Origin: Bacteroidales bacterium
GTDB lineage: Bacteria; Bacteroidota; Bacteroidia; Bacteroidales; UBA932
Assembly (NCBI GenBank): GCA_015060395.1
Contig: SUYP01000008.1
Location: forward strand, 30,417 to 94,416
DNA: 64,000 nucleotides
Reading direction: 5' to 3'
Made by a program: the position numbers and the translations under genes. This document shows, piece by piece, positions 50,409 through 59,101 of this stretch; positions within the stretch are counted from its first letter, which is position 1; every line of letters begins with the position of its first letter. Below the pieces are notes generated by a model. That model was not told the origin of the DNA. It saw nothing but the letters and a program-made list of their open reading frames with translations, and did not search any database.

Positions 50409-50425
50409 ACATAATCAGACAAATT

Positions 50426-50719
50426 ATGGCACAGACAACAATGACATTCAGAGTCGATGAGTCTTTAAAGAAGGACTTCGACAAACTTTGCGATGAGTTC
50501 GGTCTCAGCAACACTGCTGCTCTCACCATCTTTATGAAGACAATGGTAAGAGAGCGGAGGATTCCGTTTGAAATCAGGTCTTTATCCGAAGCCGAGGTAA
50601 GAAAGAGAGCAATGGAGGCATTCGAAAGAATGAGAGAAGATGCTGCCAGAAGCGGATTACAAGGTATGTCACTGGACGAAATCAACTCTATAATCCGTGA
50701 AGTACGAAATGGACGCTAA
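50426..50719 (+). CDS. RelB/DinJ-family antitoxin
   Basis: 97 residues. The N-terminal ribbon-helix-helix pattern TTMTFRVDESLKKDFDKLCDEFGLSNTAAL is typical of RelB/DinJ antitoxins, where the beta strand contacts DNA and the C-terminal half wraps the toxin. The ATG at 50426 is used since the earlier frame start lies upstream of the operator. Overlaps the PIN toxin gene by 11 bp. RelB/DinJ antitoxins more often pair with RelE/YafQ; a PIN partner is a less common mix. Confidence 0.85.
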   Translation: MAQTTMTFRVDESLKKDFDKLCDEFGLSNTAALTIFMKTMVRERRIPFEIRSLSEAEVRKRAMEAFERMREDAARSGLQGMSLDEINSIIREVRNGR

Positions 50720-51179
50720 GATTTATGCTGTCATAGACACCAACGTACTGGTTTCTGCCCTATTCTCTATCTCTGGCAATTCAAATCCGTCAATCATCAT
50801 CAGAAAAATAATTGATGGAGTCATTACTCCACTTTACAACGAAGACATTCTGACCGAATATGAAGAGGTGTTAAACAGAGATAAGTTCCCATTTCGGAAA
50901 GCTGATATCGACTGGTTGATAAGCGCTTTCTTGGATTACGGGATCTCATTAGGTCGTACTGCCATCTCCGATGAGATTTTCATAGACAAGGATGATATTG
51001 TATTCTATGAAGTCGCATTAAGCAAGGAGGACTCATTCCTGGTAACAGGCAACATCAGACATTTCCCGAAGAAACCGTTCATCGTCACACCTGCGGAAAT
51101 GCTGACCATCATTGACGAAATGGAGGCAGGCCCTGGGAGAATCCTGAACGAGCCTGTTGTCCTATACGGTAAATACTAA
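50709..51179 (+). CDS. PIN-domain toxin (type II toxin-antitoxin)
   Basis: 156 residues. PIN-fold ribonuclease of the COG1569 kind: first acidic residue in AVIDTNVLVSALF (near residue 9), conserved Glu in YEEVLNRDKF, and the late acidic pair in FIDKDDIVFYEVALSKEDSFLVTGN. ATG at 50709. Encoded directly after and overlapping its antitoxin. In the family it cleaves RNA when free of the antitoxin. Confidence 0.87.
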   Translation: MDAKIYAVIDTNVLVSALFSISGNSNPSIIIRKIIDGVITPLYNEDILTEYEEVLNRDKFPFRKADIDWLISAFLDYGISLGRTAISDEIFIDKDDIVFYEVALSKEDSFLVTGNIRHFPKKPFIVTPAEMLTIIDEMEAGPGRILNEPVVLYGKY

Positions 51180-51209
51180 TGAATATAAAACCAAAGTGAA
51201 ACCGATCGT

Positions 51210-52499
51210 TTAATTGATGGTATACACAGTTCTATAATACTCTGTCACAGGTATGACAGCAACCGCTTCCACCCATAGATAGTTAGTATACCTGACTCTT
51301 ACATTCTCGAAACCAAGATACAGCCTTGATGCTCCATTGACTGGAATCCGGCCATTGCAGGACTGAGTGCCCACTGTCGAATAGTCTACATCATATTTAA
51401 GAGATGACGCTGAATCAGTCCTATCCTGAAACTTTTTAGCCTCTGACTGACTTCGGAAAAGATACATATTGCAGTATGCATCCTCCTCCCGAAGAGGTCT
51501 GTTGTCATCAAGAAGCATCTTAAGCAGACCGGAACCCTGATTGTGCTCATATAGAGGAAGTCCCAGAAACTTGATCTGATTATACCTGACACTCATTCCA
51601 TTATGAAAATATCCGTCGGAAGAATTATCCTGCTCACTTGTGGCAATACGCATCGAATATAGAACATCAGTTGCGCCGGATGGAACCGTTATCGGAACAA
51701 GAGCGATGGAAGATCCGGATACAGCTGACTTAAGCTGACTTCTAAGCGTAAATTTACGTGGTTCCTCGAATAGATTCTGCAGCTTTACGCCCTTGATCGG
51801 ATATGCTCTGAAATCCCCTTTGGAGCAGCTTATCATTTCTGTCCTGACATACTTCGGATTATAAAGTCTATCCATATCATCAGTCTTATATGCAATATCT
51901 ACAGTAACATACTGGGAGGCCTGCGGTTTTATTTCCAACAGATAAACGCCGGAATATGGAACCGTCAGTGAGTCTTTTATATACGTCTTATTGTAACTCT
52001 TTACTGCACTTCGAGAATCCATATTATATAACCTGACCGGAACAGAATTCTGAAGCTGAACCTCATAGTAGAACACATCTCCTTTCTCAAGATAGACCGG
52101 ATATTCGGTCATCTTCTCTATCAGGAAGTCTTTGCCCTGAAAAACCGACATTTCCGATTGCAGAATGAAACTTTCAGCCTTTGCGACAGCATCCTCCTGA
52201 ATCTTTATGATCTTAACCTGCAATGCCTTGCACTTCTCTATGGCTGCACGGTTCATCCCGGTAGAATCAAAATGATATTCAAGATTTCTTGCGTCAGTCA
52301 AAAGCCTGACTACCTGCTGCAAATCTGTTCCTTTATTTAATTGACAGATACGAGTCTCCACATAAGAAACCTTCTCCTCGGCCTTTTCATATAGAATCTT
52401 TGCCTTTTCAGACATTATGGGTTCGCTGTTCTGACTGCTGCCATCACCTCCGCATGAGCATAAGATCAGTATAGACAATAAGACTGTCAATCGCTTCAT
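51210..52499 (-). CDS. Hypothetical lipoprotein
   Basis: 429 residues from the ATG at 52499. Lipobox ILCSC with Cys16 in MKRLTVLLSILILCSCGGDG. Helical segment about 30-120, then beta-rich domains; the stretch YPVYLEKGDVFYYEVQLQNS recalls a GOLD-type beta-sandwich, but this is weak. It follows the TPR-like lipoprotein gene at 9 bp, so both are likely co-expressed. No family recognised with confidence. Confidence 0.65.
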   Translation of the reverse strand: MKRLTVLLSILILCSCGGDGSSQNSEPIMSEKAKILYEKAEEKVSYVETRICQLNKGTDLQQVVRLLTDARNLEYHFDSTGMNRAAIEKCKALQVKIIKIQEDAVAKAESFILQSEMSVFQGKDFLIEKMTEYPVYLEKGDVFYYEVQLQNSVPVRLYNMDSRSAVKSYNKTYIKDSLTVPYSGVYLLEIKPQASQYVTVDIAYKTDDMDRLYNPKYVRTEMISCSKGDFRAYPIKGVKLQNLFEEPRKFTLRSQLKSAVSGSSIALVPITVPSGATDVLYSMRIATSEQDNSSDGYFHNGMSVRYNQIKFLGLPLYEHNQGSGLLKMLLDDNRPLREEDAYCNMYLFRSQSEAKKFQDRTDSASSLKYDVDYSTVGTQSCNGRIPVNGASRLYLGFENVRVRYTNYLWVEAVAVIPVTEYYRTVYTIN

Positions 52500-52507
52500 A
52501 ATCAATA

Positions 52508-53260
52508 TCAATAAGTGTTAATTATTCTTTGAAGTTTTCCTCTGGCCACATCACAAAGGAATTGAGGTTTTTCTGTTGAGTAGTAGGAATCATTATCTAT
52601 TTTAACATCAAACCAGTAAACATAATGATTGAGAAATCTGTTTGCTTCCGCTTTATTCCCAATAGAGCACAGATACAGAATCACATCATTCATATACTGA
52701 TAGTAAGCCTCTGCATTATATCCGTTATCATGGCTTGAATCCCACATAGAGTACTGCCAGACCTTATCGTACTCTCCTGTCTCCATAAAGACCTTACGGA
52801 ACTTAGCAGTTACGTTAAGTTCATAATCATCACCGGCACCATGACAGTACAAGGAAGGATAGTCAAGCTGATCGTTACTGCAATGCTCTGGAGTACACTT
52901 TTCATATACATTTACAGCCTTTTCATATTCTTCAAGGTCAATATACTCATCTATAAGCATTTCGGCACAATCATACTTTTCTATTCCTTTCATTTTCTTG
53001 AGGATCTTCTCAGCATCATTATATCTCCCCTCTTCTATCATCTTCTCAAAGTTTGCACTGCATGAGGCCAGAACAAACGGCACTAAGATGAGAAGGCACA
53101 TTTTGCTCTTGCCTTTCACTGCCTTCATCAGGCTTCCTCCTATCTTTCTTTCAAGCCCCTGCCTGGTTGAAGGAATTCCTGTCGCTTTGCTGACCTTCTG
53201 TTTGATTGCACTGATTCCCACTGCTCTTTTAAGTGAGAAGGACAATCCTGGGATTTTCAT
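52508..53260 (-). CDS. Hypothetical protein with basic N-terminal segment, lipobox and helical repeats
   Basis: 250 residues. A very basic N-terminus (KRAVGISAIKQKVSKATGIP, residues 11-30) precedes a membrane segment with a lipobox-like LASC at residue 67. Then TPR-like helices (RYNDAEKILKKMK, EEYEKAVNVYEKC). If translation began at Met45 (53128) the protein would be an ordinary lipoprotein, but the upstream stretch looks conserved in kind among Bacteroidota proteins I recall. Function unknown. Confidence 0.6.
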   Translation of the reverse strand: MKIPGLSFSLKRAVGISAIKQKVSKATGIPSTRQGLERKIGGSLMKAVKGKSKMCLLILVPFVLASCSANFEKMIEEGRYNDAEKILKKMKGIEKYDCAEMLIDEYIDLEEYEKAVNVYEKCTPEHCSNDQLDYPSLYCHGAGDDYELNVTAKFRKVFMETGEYDKVWQYSMWDSSHDNGYNAEAYYQYMNDVILYLCSIGNKAEANRFLNHYVYWFDVKIDNDSYYSTEKPQFLCDVARGKLQRIINTY

Positions 53261-53272
53261 TATAAATTATAT

Positions 53273-54280
53273 TTACTTTATTTCACTCAAATCCATTATT
53301 CTTTGTTGTCTAATCCGCTCAATTAACTCTTTAGAAGCAGCATTCATACTCTGTCGGTCGATATTACTAGTTAGCAATGTACGAATCTCTTCTTTATCTT
53401 GCAGAGTTAAAAACCTTATACTTCCTTGAGGTGCATTATCGGACAACATATCTTCAAGTTTCAAAATCGCCTTGTCTGCACGACTATGGAGGATCTTAAA
53501 GACTCTGTATGAGCCATCAACATTATTCGTCAAACTGATATTGATATTATTACAGATTATGGATGGCTGATGTTCCGTACTATAAAATGTATCGTATTCG
53601 GTATACCCATCATAGGTATACTCCCATCCGCCAGTATGTAAATTCTGCTTGGAGTATCTTTTGTCAAGCCGACCATCTTTAGTATAATGCCGGGTATCTT
53701 CAAAATATCCGTTATTAGTTAAATTACTATGTCTTGAATAAGTGTAGAAGTAATCTTTCTCAAGTGTTCTCTCAAGAAATCTTATCGGATCGCTATAGTC
53801 AAATGAGGTATGCGTTGTCTTATGATAGGACTTTTTTATTAATGAATCGCTGAATGCTGAGAAATAATAATCATCCAGAAATTTCACCAAAACGCCTTCC
53901 TCATACAGAGAAAGATCTATACTTCCAAATTTCTTATCTCTACATAGAATAGTGACAATGTCATTACAACGTTCTTTCCTTTCTATCACCAAGCCTCTAT
54001 CTAAAATAGTGACACCCTTTATGAGAGTCCTGTCACATTGCAATGGAGTAAGACCTTGTCTAAAGTCCGCCCCCTCACATTCAGTACCTAATTGTGAGAC
54101 AAATCTAATCCTTTCTTTCTCATATTGTTGCTTCTTTGCAAGTTCTTTTAGGGCCCTTTCTTCAGCCTTCTTTTTAGCCTCTTCTGCTGCTGCAGCAGAT
54201 GCAATTAGCTTCCGCTCCTTTTTTTTTCGCCAATACTTATACAGCAAAAAAGCACATAGCAAGATTAATATATATTTCAT
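53273..54280 (-). CDS. Hypothetical single-pass membrane protein
   Basis: 335 residues. A short N-terminal helix (MKYILILLCAFLLYKYW), a coiled-coil-like Ala/Glu/Lys stretch (about 22-58), and a large soluble domain rich in Tyr, Asp and Ser without a recognised motif (for example FYTYSRHSNLTNNGYFED). Base composition is visibly more AT-rich than in the housekeeping genes. Same strand as its neighbours in the accessory block. I do not recognise the family. Confidence 0.6.
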   Translation of the reverse strand: MKYILILLCAFLLYKYWRKKKERKLIASAAAAEEAKKKAEERALKELAKKQQYEKERIRFVSQLGTECEGADFRQGLTPLQCDRTLIKGVTILDRGLVIERKERCNDIVTILCRDKKFGSIDLSLYEEGVLVKFLDDYYFSAFSDSLIKKSYHKTTHTSFDYSDPIRFLERTLEKDYFYTYSRHSNLTNNGYFEDTRHYTKDGRLDKRYSKQNLHTGGWEYTYDGYTEYDTFYSTEHQPSIICNNINISLTNNVDGSYRVFKILHSRADKAILKLEDMLSDNAPQGSIRFLTLQDKEEIRTLLTSNIDRQSMNAASKELIERIRQQRIMDLSEIK

Positions 54281-54293
54281 CGAATTAAGTTTT

Positions 54294-54782
54294 TTATCTG
54301 GAATAGTAATATTTATACAATTTACTACTCGTCATTCTCTTATAATTTACCCACATATATACCTTGCACTCTGTATAGGAATATGGAATGAAGCCTACGC
54401 TTCGAGAGAAACGAATAGCAGACGAATTATCACGATTACAATATGTGCGTACTTTATAACCACGCTCCATCAATGTCCTGAGCATAAGTATATACCCTCT
54501 GTAATACAGGAGAGGCTTGGACCAACCGCCTCCGTGAATGGAGACAATCATCTCATTATCATATTCTTTTAAAAGATATATGAAGGCCAAAGGCTCTCCG
54601 TCATCACATTTCTTAAGAATATAGCAAGACACAAAACCAGGGTGGGCCTCGACAAAATCAGCCCACTCCTGATCAGAATGGATGTCTTCAACAATATTGT
54701 ACCAATCCAATTGAGAAAAATAGTTTTTGACCACATCTCCGGACTGGAATTTATCCCATTTAACAATATTATCAGATATCAC
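54294..54782 (-). CDS. GNAT-like acetyltransferase
   Basis: 162 residues. The core strand-helix pattern PLAFIYLLKEYDNEMIVSIH and the acceptor-CoA segment RTYCNRDNSSAIRFSRSVGF (near 115-134, the usual N-x-x-A/S-x-x-F-x-x-x-GF pattern) indicate a GNAT N-acetyltransferase fold. Starts with GTG at 54782, 4 bp after the stop of the coiled-coil ORF, which suggests coupling. Substrate unknown. Confidence 0.65.
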   Translation of the reverse strand: MISDNIVKWDKFQSGDVVKNYFSQLDWYNIVEDIHSDQEWADFVEAHPGFVSCYILKKCDDGEPLAFIYLLKEYDNEMIVSIHGGGWSKPLLYYRGYILMLRTLMERGYKVRTYCNRDNSSAIRFSRSVGFIPYSYTECKVYMWVNYKRMTSSKLYKYYYSR

Positions 54783-54786
54783 CAGC

Positions 54787-55014
54787 TTATCTCTTCATAC
54801 GCTCTTTCCAATCTTCAATACATTTCTTTTCCCAAGCAATTTGTTTCTGACGCTCTTCAATGCGCAATTTATAACTATCTTTCAAGTGTTTATTGCTTGG
54901 ATTCTTAAGCGTTTCCCTCATTCTTGCAATGTCTTCTTTATAAGACTCGATAGTTCTCTTGTGGTGTTCAATATTTGACTTGCAGATTTCTTTGTTACTT
55001 GGTCCTGATCCCAT
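54787..55014 (-). CDS. Small coiled-coil protein
   Basis: 75 residues, ATG at 55014 (MGSGPSNKEICKSN), almost entirely charged helix (KRTIESYKEDIARMRETLKN, ERQKQIAWEKKCIEDW). No signal or membrane segment. Supported by its position 4 bp before the acetyltransferase gene and on the same strand; otherwise unrecognised. Confidence 0.55.
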   Translation of the reverse strand: MGSGPSNKEICKSNIEHHKRTIESYKEDIARMRETLKNPSNKHLKDSYKLRIEERQKQIAWEKKCIEDWKERMKR

Positions 55015-55080
55015 AATTTTAGTGATTAATTATTGTCTATGTCTACTCTCTCCAAGGTTTTCGACTTTCCCTTTTCTGTT

Positions 55081-56331
55081 TTATACTTGTTCTACAATTA
55101 TCCCTTTTGCAGCCAGTCTGCGAAGAAGTTTTTTGAATTCTCCCTCTTTGCCGTTAACAGTCAATGGCCAGTTGTTCGATATGACAAAAGCTGTATCATC
55201 TTCCAGTGAAACACGGAATATATCTTCTCTGTTTCCGAAGAAACCCACCCATTTTCCAGAATCTCTGTTTCGCAGATTATCCAGATATTCATCATAATCC
55301 ATAAACACGTTATCCATCGACGACTGAAAATAAAAATAGTCTTTCACGTCTTTAAGAGTCAACCCTGTCCCCTTGCAAGACTCCACATAATCAGACACAA
55401 CAGTTCTGACAAGGTCTGTCTTTTTAGAATAGACCTTGCCTTTATACTTGTATTTAGAGTGGTCTCTGTCTCTCCTGCCATTTACCGTAGCAATGACTTT
55501 AGAAGCCTCTTTTATACTTGGATCATCAGTAGCATCAGCGAACGCCGCTATAGCTGCCATTATAAGAGAGTTATGCGATTCCCAGAATGAACTTAAAAGT
55601 TCTTTTTCTTCCTGGCTCAAAGCTAATTGGCCATCATCTGATGTTGCACTCAAGCAATTAATATATTCCTCCATAATAAACCTGGTTCTAGGGCTTATAT
55701 TTGAATAATTGGTCAAAGGAGTGAGGATAGAGTCAAGGATATCCTGATATGTTATACAAACAAAGTAGCCACATTCAGGATTCGTCGGGTGCGACGATGG
55801 ATAAAGATATATATATAGTGCAAATTCACCCGATTTTCGGCATTTGCTATAATACTCATAGTATATTTCGGTCTGATTGTCGTGTTCAGTCGAATACACC
55901 TTATTTTCTACAACGATACGGAGTTTGTTCACACTATTCTCTTTTCCGATACGCATATCGCAAGATATGACAATATCCGCCCGACCTTTTTTTTTAGCGA
56001 TTTCCACATATTCTTCTGTCACCACGGATGAACTGAGCAGGTCAATTTGTCTGGTGAGTATCGGATTCAGAAGTTTCTGTGCAGCGTCGGAACCAATTCT
56101 CTGTTGTTCCAATGCATTTTTGACATAAAGTTCCAGCAATTGCATTACTGGTTGTATTCCAAACATATGACTCTCCGCCGATGAGAACAACCAGGCCAAA
56201 AAAGCGGAATGGCTTAATTCTCTACGGCTGACTCCCAATATTTCTGGGAAACTCTTTGAACTATAGAACTCCCTTAATTTCCGGACATTGGGATCATTGT
56301 TGAACTCAATGATTGCATCTACGTAATTCAT
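55081..56331 (-). CDS. PD-(D/E)XK nuclease superfamily protein
   Basis: 416 residues. The N-terminal segment SRRELSHSAFLAWLFS is typical of the PDDEXK_4 family, followed by the catalytic core: GRADIVIS (Asp) and LRIVVENKVYSTEHDNQTEI (the E-x-K pair, about 138-160), all residues of the motif present. Members are found in defence and mobile contexts but the target is unproven. It is the outermost gene of the AT-rich block, with one copy of the 23-bp repeat 62 bp upstream of its start. Confidence 0.8.
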   Translation of the reverse strand: MNYVDAIIEFNNDPNVRKLREFYSSKSFPEILGVSRRELSHSAFLAWLFSSAESHMFGIQPVMQLLELYVKNALEQQRIGSDAAQKLLNPILTRQIDLLSSSVVTEEYVEIAKKKGRADIVISCDMRIGKENSVNKLRIVVENKVYSTEHDNQTEIYYEYYSKCRKSGEFALYIYLYPSSHPTNPECGYFVCITYQDILDSILTPLTNYSNISPRTRFIMEEYINCLSATSDDGQLALSQEEKELLSSFWESHNSLIMAAIAAFADATDDPSIKEASKVIATVNGRRDRDHSKYKYKGKVYSKKTDLVRTVVSDYVESCKGTGLTLKDVKDYFYFQSSMDNVFMDYDEYLDNLRNRDSGKWVGFFGNREDIFRVSLEDDTAFVISNNWPLTVNGKEGEFKKLLRRLAAKGIIVEQV

Positions 56332-56393
56332 TCAATATTCTGGAACTGATTTCATCATTATAAACACAAAAATAAAGTGAACCTGACACTCAG

Positions 56394-56416
56394 TCAAGTT
56401 CACATTGGTTCATTTG
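56394..56416 (+). repeat. Right copy of 23-bp direct repeat bounding the accessory block
   Basis: Starts TCAAGTTCACATTGG and ends TTCATTTG; two substitutions relative to 50295-50317. Both copies lie upstream of minus-strand genes, so a shared regulatory site is an alternative to an attachment site. Confidence 0.6.
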
Positions 56417-56463
56417 TATTTTCGAAAGATTCACCAACAATCACCTATAGCAATACGACCGGC

Positions 56464-58446
56464 CTATGACGGCCCATATTGACATATAGACAACACCTCA
56501 CGCTGACCATTGCTGAGATTCCTGAAAACGGCGGCCCATCTGAATTCTGAATAGATATTGTTCTCGGGGAAAGTGAATATACACTTGCGGCCATCGCGAC
56601 GACAAGCCTGTGGGCCGGAGCTTAATGTCACTATCTCCACTTCAAATTCCGCATCACCTCCTACTTCTATAGTAAATTCCGTTTCCCAGGAATCGAGGGA
56701 AATATAATGAAATGGCAAAATCATACTGTCTGCCCCGTCGTCTTCACGTTCAATAGCGATAATCTTGTCCGCCATCAATGGCCACTCAGCCTGATACTTC
56801 GCGAGAGACTCCGGACGGACATAAATCTTCAGGCCCGGACTCGTTCCAGCAAACACATCCTCACCCAGGACAGGAGGGTCAAAGCCTTCCATAAAGACAG
56901 ATTCCAAAGATGAACAATCATAAAACGCCCTGTCATCAATAGTCTTCACCACATCAGGAATAGAGATTTCCGGGAGACTCCTGCAGCCTCTGAATGCTTC
57001 ATATCCGATACGGGATTCCGTCATTAATTTTATACAGAATTCAAAGGACTTCAAAGAAGTACAATTGAGAAATGCCTGATCGGCAACACCAGCAAACTGT
57101 TGTTCAACAGTCTCAAGCGCAGTACAACCTTCGAAGGAATTTGCTCCTGACACTTCAGCCCTTATATTCTTAAGTCCGGTACATCCCCTGAACGTATGAT
57201 TCCCTACACTTATGCAGTTCAGTTCGATCTCTTCCAATTCAGTACAGTATTCAAACAAGCCATCTCCCAGACCTGACAACTTATATGGGAAACTGATACG
57301 CTCGATATCAGAACCAGCAAAAGAAGGAGACTGAAGGAACCAGAATTCCTGGAAGAATCTCAATTCTTCAAAAGCTCTTATATCCAATCCTGAGAAATCT
57401 ATTTTTTCAGCATCCACAATGGATAACGGTGCTGCTTCAGCATACGACAGTTTACCGTCACCATCAAGATCGAAGGCATCCACCAGAACAATTTCCACAT
57501 ACGGATCTTCGAATTCTATTACCGCATCGCACGCTTTCTGCGTAACAGTGATCACACTGTCATAGCCGTCATACGAAACAATGAAACGTGCCGACCGGTC
57601 TTCGTAAGCCGTATTCTCCTCTGCCCTGAAGAAGACTTCAGAGTATCCATAGGGAATGTTAGTCACAGAACCACAGCTAAGCCAGTCTGTCTCAGCCGAA
57701 GTGCCATCCAGCGGAGTGACACTTATATCCGGATCCATAACAAGAGTCATCCAGGTATGTACCTCAACAGGTGGAAGAACGACATCATTATATGGAAGAT
57801 TAGTTTCAGATGCATCCGCAGCCTGCTGGCATACCGTCAATGTATCACACAGATTATCAGACAGATTCTTAAAGACAATTCCACAATCCCGAGTATCCTC
57901 TGTATCATTGGTTTCAACAAAGACAATACATTTACGTCCATCAGTTCCGCACCTGAGCCAATCTACTTCGTCAGGGACGGTAACAGAAAAATCAGCATTA
58001 CCCCCGACTTCAAAAGTAAACCTGGACGACAATCTCCCAACCTCCTTGATATGGAAAGGAAGGATCATTGTCCTCTCCAATACCTTCGTACGGAAATGTC
58101 CGACATCAGAACAGATCTCATTATATCCATTGCAGATATACGCCTTATAGAGGTATTCGGTATCATATTCCAAGGAGGTCAAGGAAGCAGTAAATAAAGC
58201 TGAGGATTCCCATTGGGCAGAAACCTTGATCATTTCTTCCTCACTCGATCCATAATAGAAACCGGCATCATATTCTCCCTCCAGCCCCTCTTTTAAGGAA
58301 GCCTCTAATATGCACCCGTTCATCTCCACTTCAGCCGACAGTTCTATCTCCGGAATCTGATCCATCTGAGGCTGCGGCGCACAAGAGACCAGCCATAGAA
58401 CAGAAAAGGTTATGGCAAGTATCTTTTGTATGGAAGTCGTTATCAT
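56464..58446 (-). CDS. BACON and leucine-rich-repeat surface lipoprotein
   Basis: 660 residues. Lipobox LWLVSC (Cys22). Order: fibronectin-like domain (about 35-120), two BACON-type domains (about 130-215 and 225-310, with FKNLSDNLCDTLTVCQQ), an EF-hand-like DAFDLDGDGKLSYAEA (about 328-343), five or so LRR_5 units (GLFEYCTELEEIELN, HTFRGCTGLKNI, AFRGCRSLPEIS, AFYDCSSLESV; about 375-550), and a last BACON-like domain. Such proteins are exposed on the Bacteroidota surface and bind host or glycan ligands; the ligand here is unknown. Confidence 0.8.
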   Translation of the reverse strand: MITTSIQKILAITFSVLWLVSCAPQPQMDQIPEIELSAEVEMNGCILEASLKEGLEGEYDAGFYYGSSEEEMIKVSAQWESSALFTASLTSLEYDTEYLYKAYICNGYNEICSDVGHFRTKVLERTMILPFHIKEVGRLSSRFTFEVGGNADFSVTVPDEVDWLRCGTDGRKCIVFVETNDTEDTRDCGIVFKNLSDNLCDTLTVCQQAADASETNLPYNDVVLPPVEVHTWMTLVMDPDISVTPLDGTSAETDWLSCGSVTNIPYGYSEVFFRAEENTAYEDRSARFIVSYDGYDSVITVTQKACDAVIEFEDPYVEIVLVDAFDLDGDGKLSYAEAAPLSIVDAEKIDFSGLDIRAFEELRFFQEFWFLQSPSFAGSDIERISFPYKLSGLGDGLFEYCTELEEIELNCISVGNHTFRGCTGLKNIRAEVSGANSFEGCTALETVEQQFAGVADQAFLNCTSLKSFEFCIKLMTESRIGYEAFRGCRSLPEISIPDVVKTIDDRAFYDCSSLESVFMEGFDPPVLGEDVFAGTSPGLKIYVRPESLAKYQAEWPLMADKIIAIEREDDGADSMILPFHYISLDSWETEFTIEVGGDAEFEVEIVTLSSGPQACRRDGRKCIFTFPENNIYSEFRWAAVFRNLSNGQREVLSICQYGPS

Positions 58447-58507
58447 ATAGCAGATGCAAACTTACGAATTTATTGTCACACCACGACTGATTTATAAAAT
58501 GAATAAT

Positions 58508-58515
58508 TAACTTTG
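58508..58515 (+). promoter_or_regulatory. -7 box upstream of the gamma-carbonic-anhydrase-like gene
   Basis: TAACTTTG, 20 bp before the ATG at 58536. Confidence 0.5.
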
Positions 58516-58535
58516 GGGTATAAACAACCATTCCA

Positions 58536-59042
58536 ATGGCAATAATAAAGGAACTCAAGGGCGACACGCCCGTCATCGGAGAGCGTGCGTTTCTGGCAGA
58601 GACGGCGACGATCATAGGGACAGTGGAAATCGGAGACGACTGCAGCGTATGGTACGGGGCGGTTCTGCGTGGAGATGTCGGGGCAATAAGGATCGGCGAC
58701 CGCGTGAACATCCAGGACAATGCAGTGCTGCACGCCACATACCAGCAGTCGGAGTGCATAATCGGAAATGATGTCTCAATCGGCCACGGGGCTAATGTGC
58801 ACGGATGCATCATCGGGAATGATGTGATCGTGGGAATGGGAGCGATCGTGATGGACAATACCATCGTGCCTGACGGGACCATAATAGCTGCCGGAGCCGT
58901 TGTTCCAGCCAACCAGAAGCTGGAACCGGGAATATGGGCAGGCATACCGGCAAGGAAGATCAAGGACGGATCCGAGGCTGTTCTGGCCAAAGCCCACGCA
59001 AATGCAGAGCATTATCTCCATTACAAAAAATGGTATGAATAA
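58536..59042 (+). CDS. Gamma-carbonic-anhydrase-like left-handed beta-helix protein
   Basis: 168 residues. Hexapeptide repeats throughout (for example GNDVIVGMGAIVMDNTIVPD) and zinc-ligand histidines in NAVLHATYQQSECIIGNDVSIGHGANVHG (His near 67, 89 and 94). This is the pattern of the YrdA/CaiE/PaaY group. Carbonic anhydrase activity is not assured in this group; some members are acyltransferase-like or inactive. Confidence 0.9.
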   Translation: MAIIKELKGDTPVIGERAFLAETATIIGTVEIGDDCSVWYGAVLRGDVGAIRIGDRVNIQDNAVLHATYQQSECIIGNDVSIGHGANVHGCIIGNDVIVGMGAIVMDNTIVPDGTIIAAGAVVPANQKLEPGIWAGIPARKIKDGSEAVLAKAHANAEHYLHYKKWYE

Positions 59043-59077
59043 GGCATCAGGACTATTTTTATTATGAATATAATAAT

Positions 59078-59085
59078 TATATTTG
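59078..59085 (+). promoter_or_regulatory. -7 box upstream of the AAA ATPase gene
   Basis: TATATTTG in a strongly AT-rich 60-bp gap, 16 bp before the ATG at 59102. Confidence 0.5.
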
Positions 59086-59101
59086 CAATAAAAATGATGC
59101 T

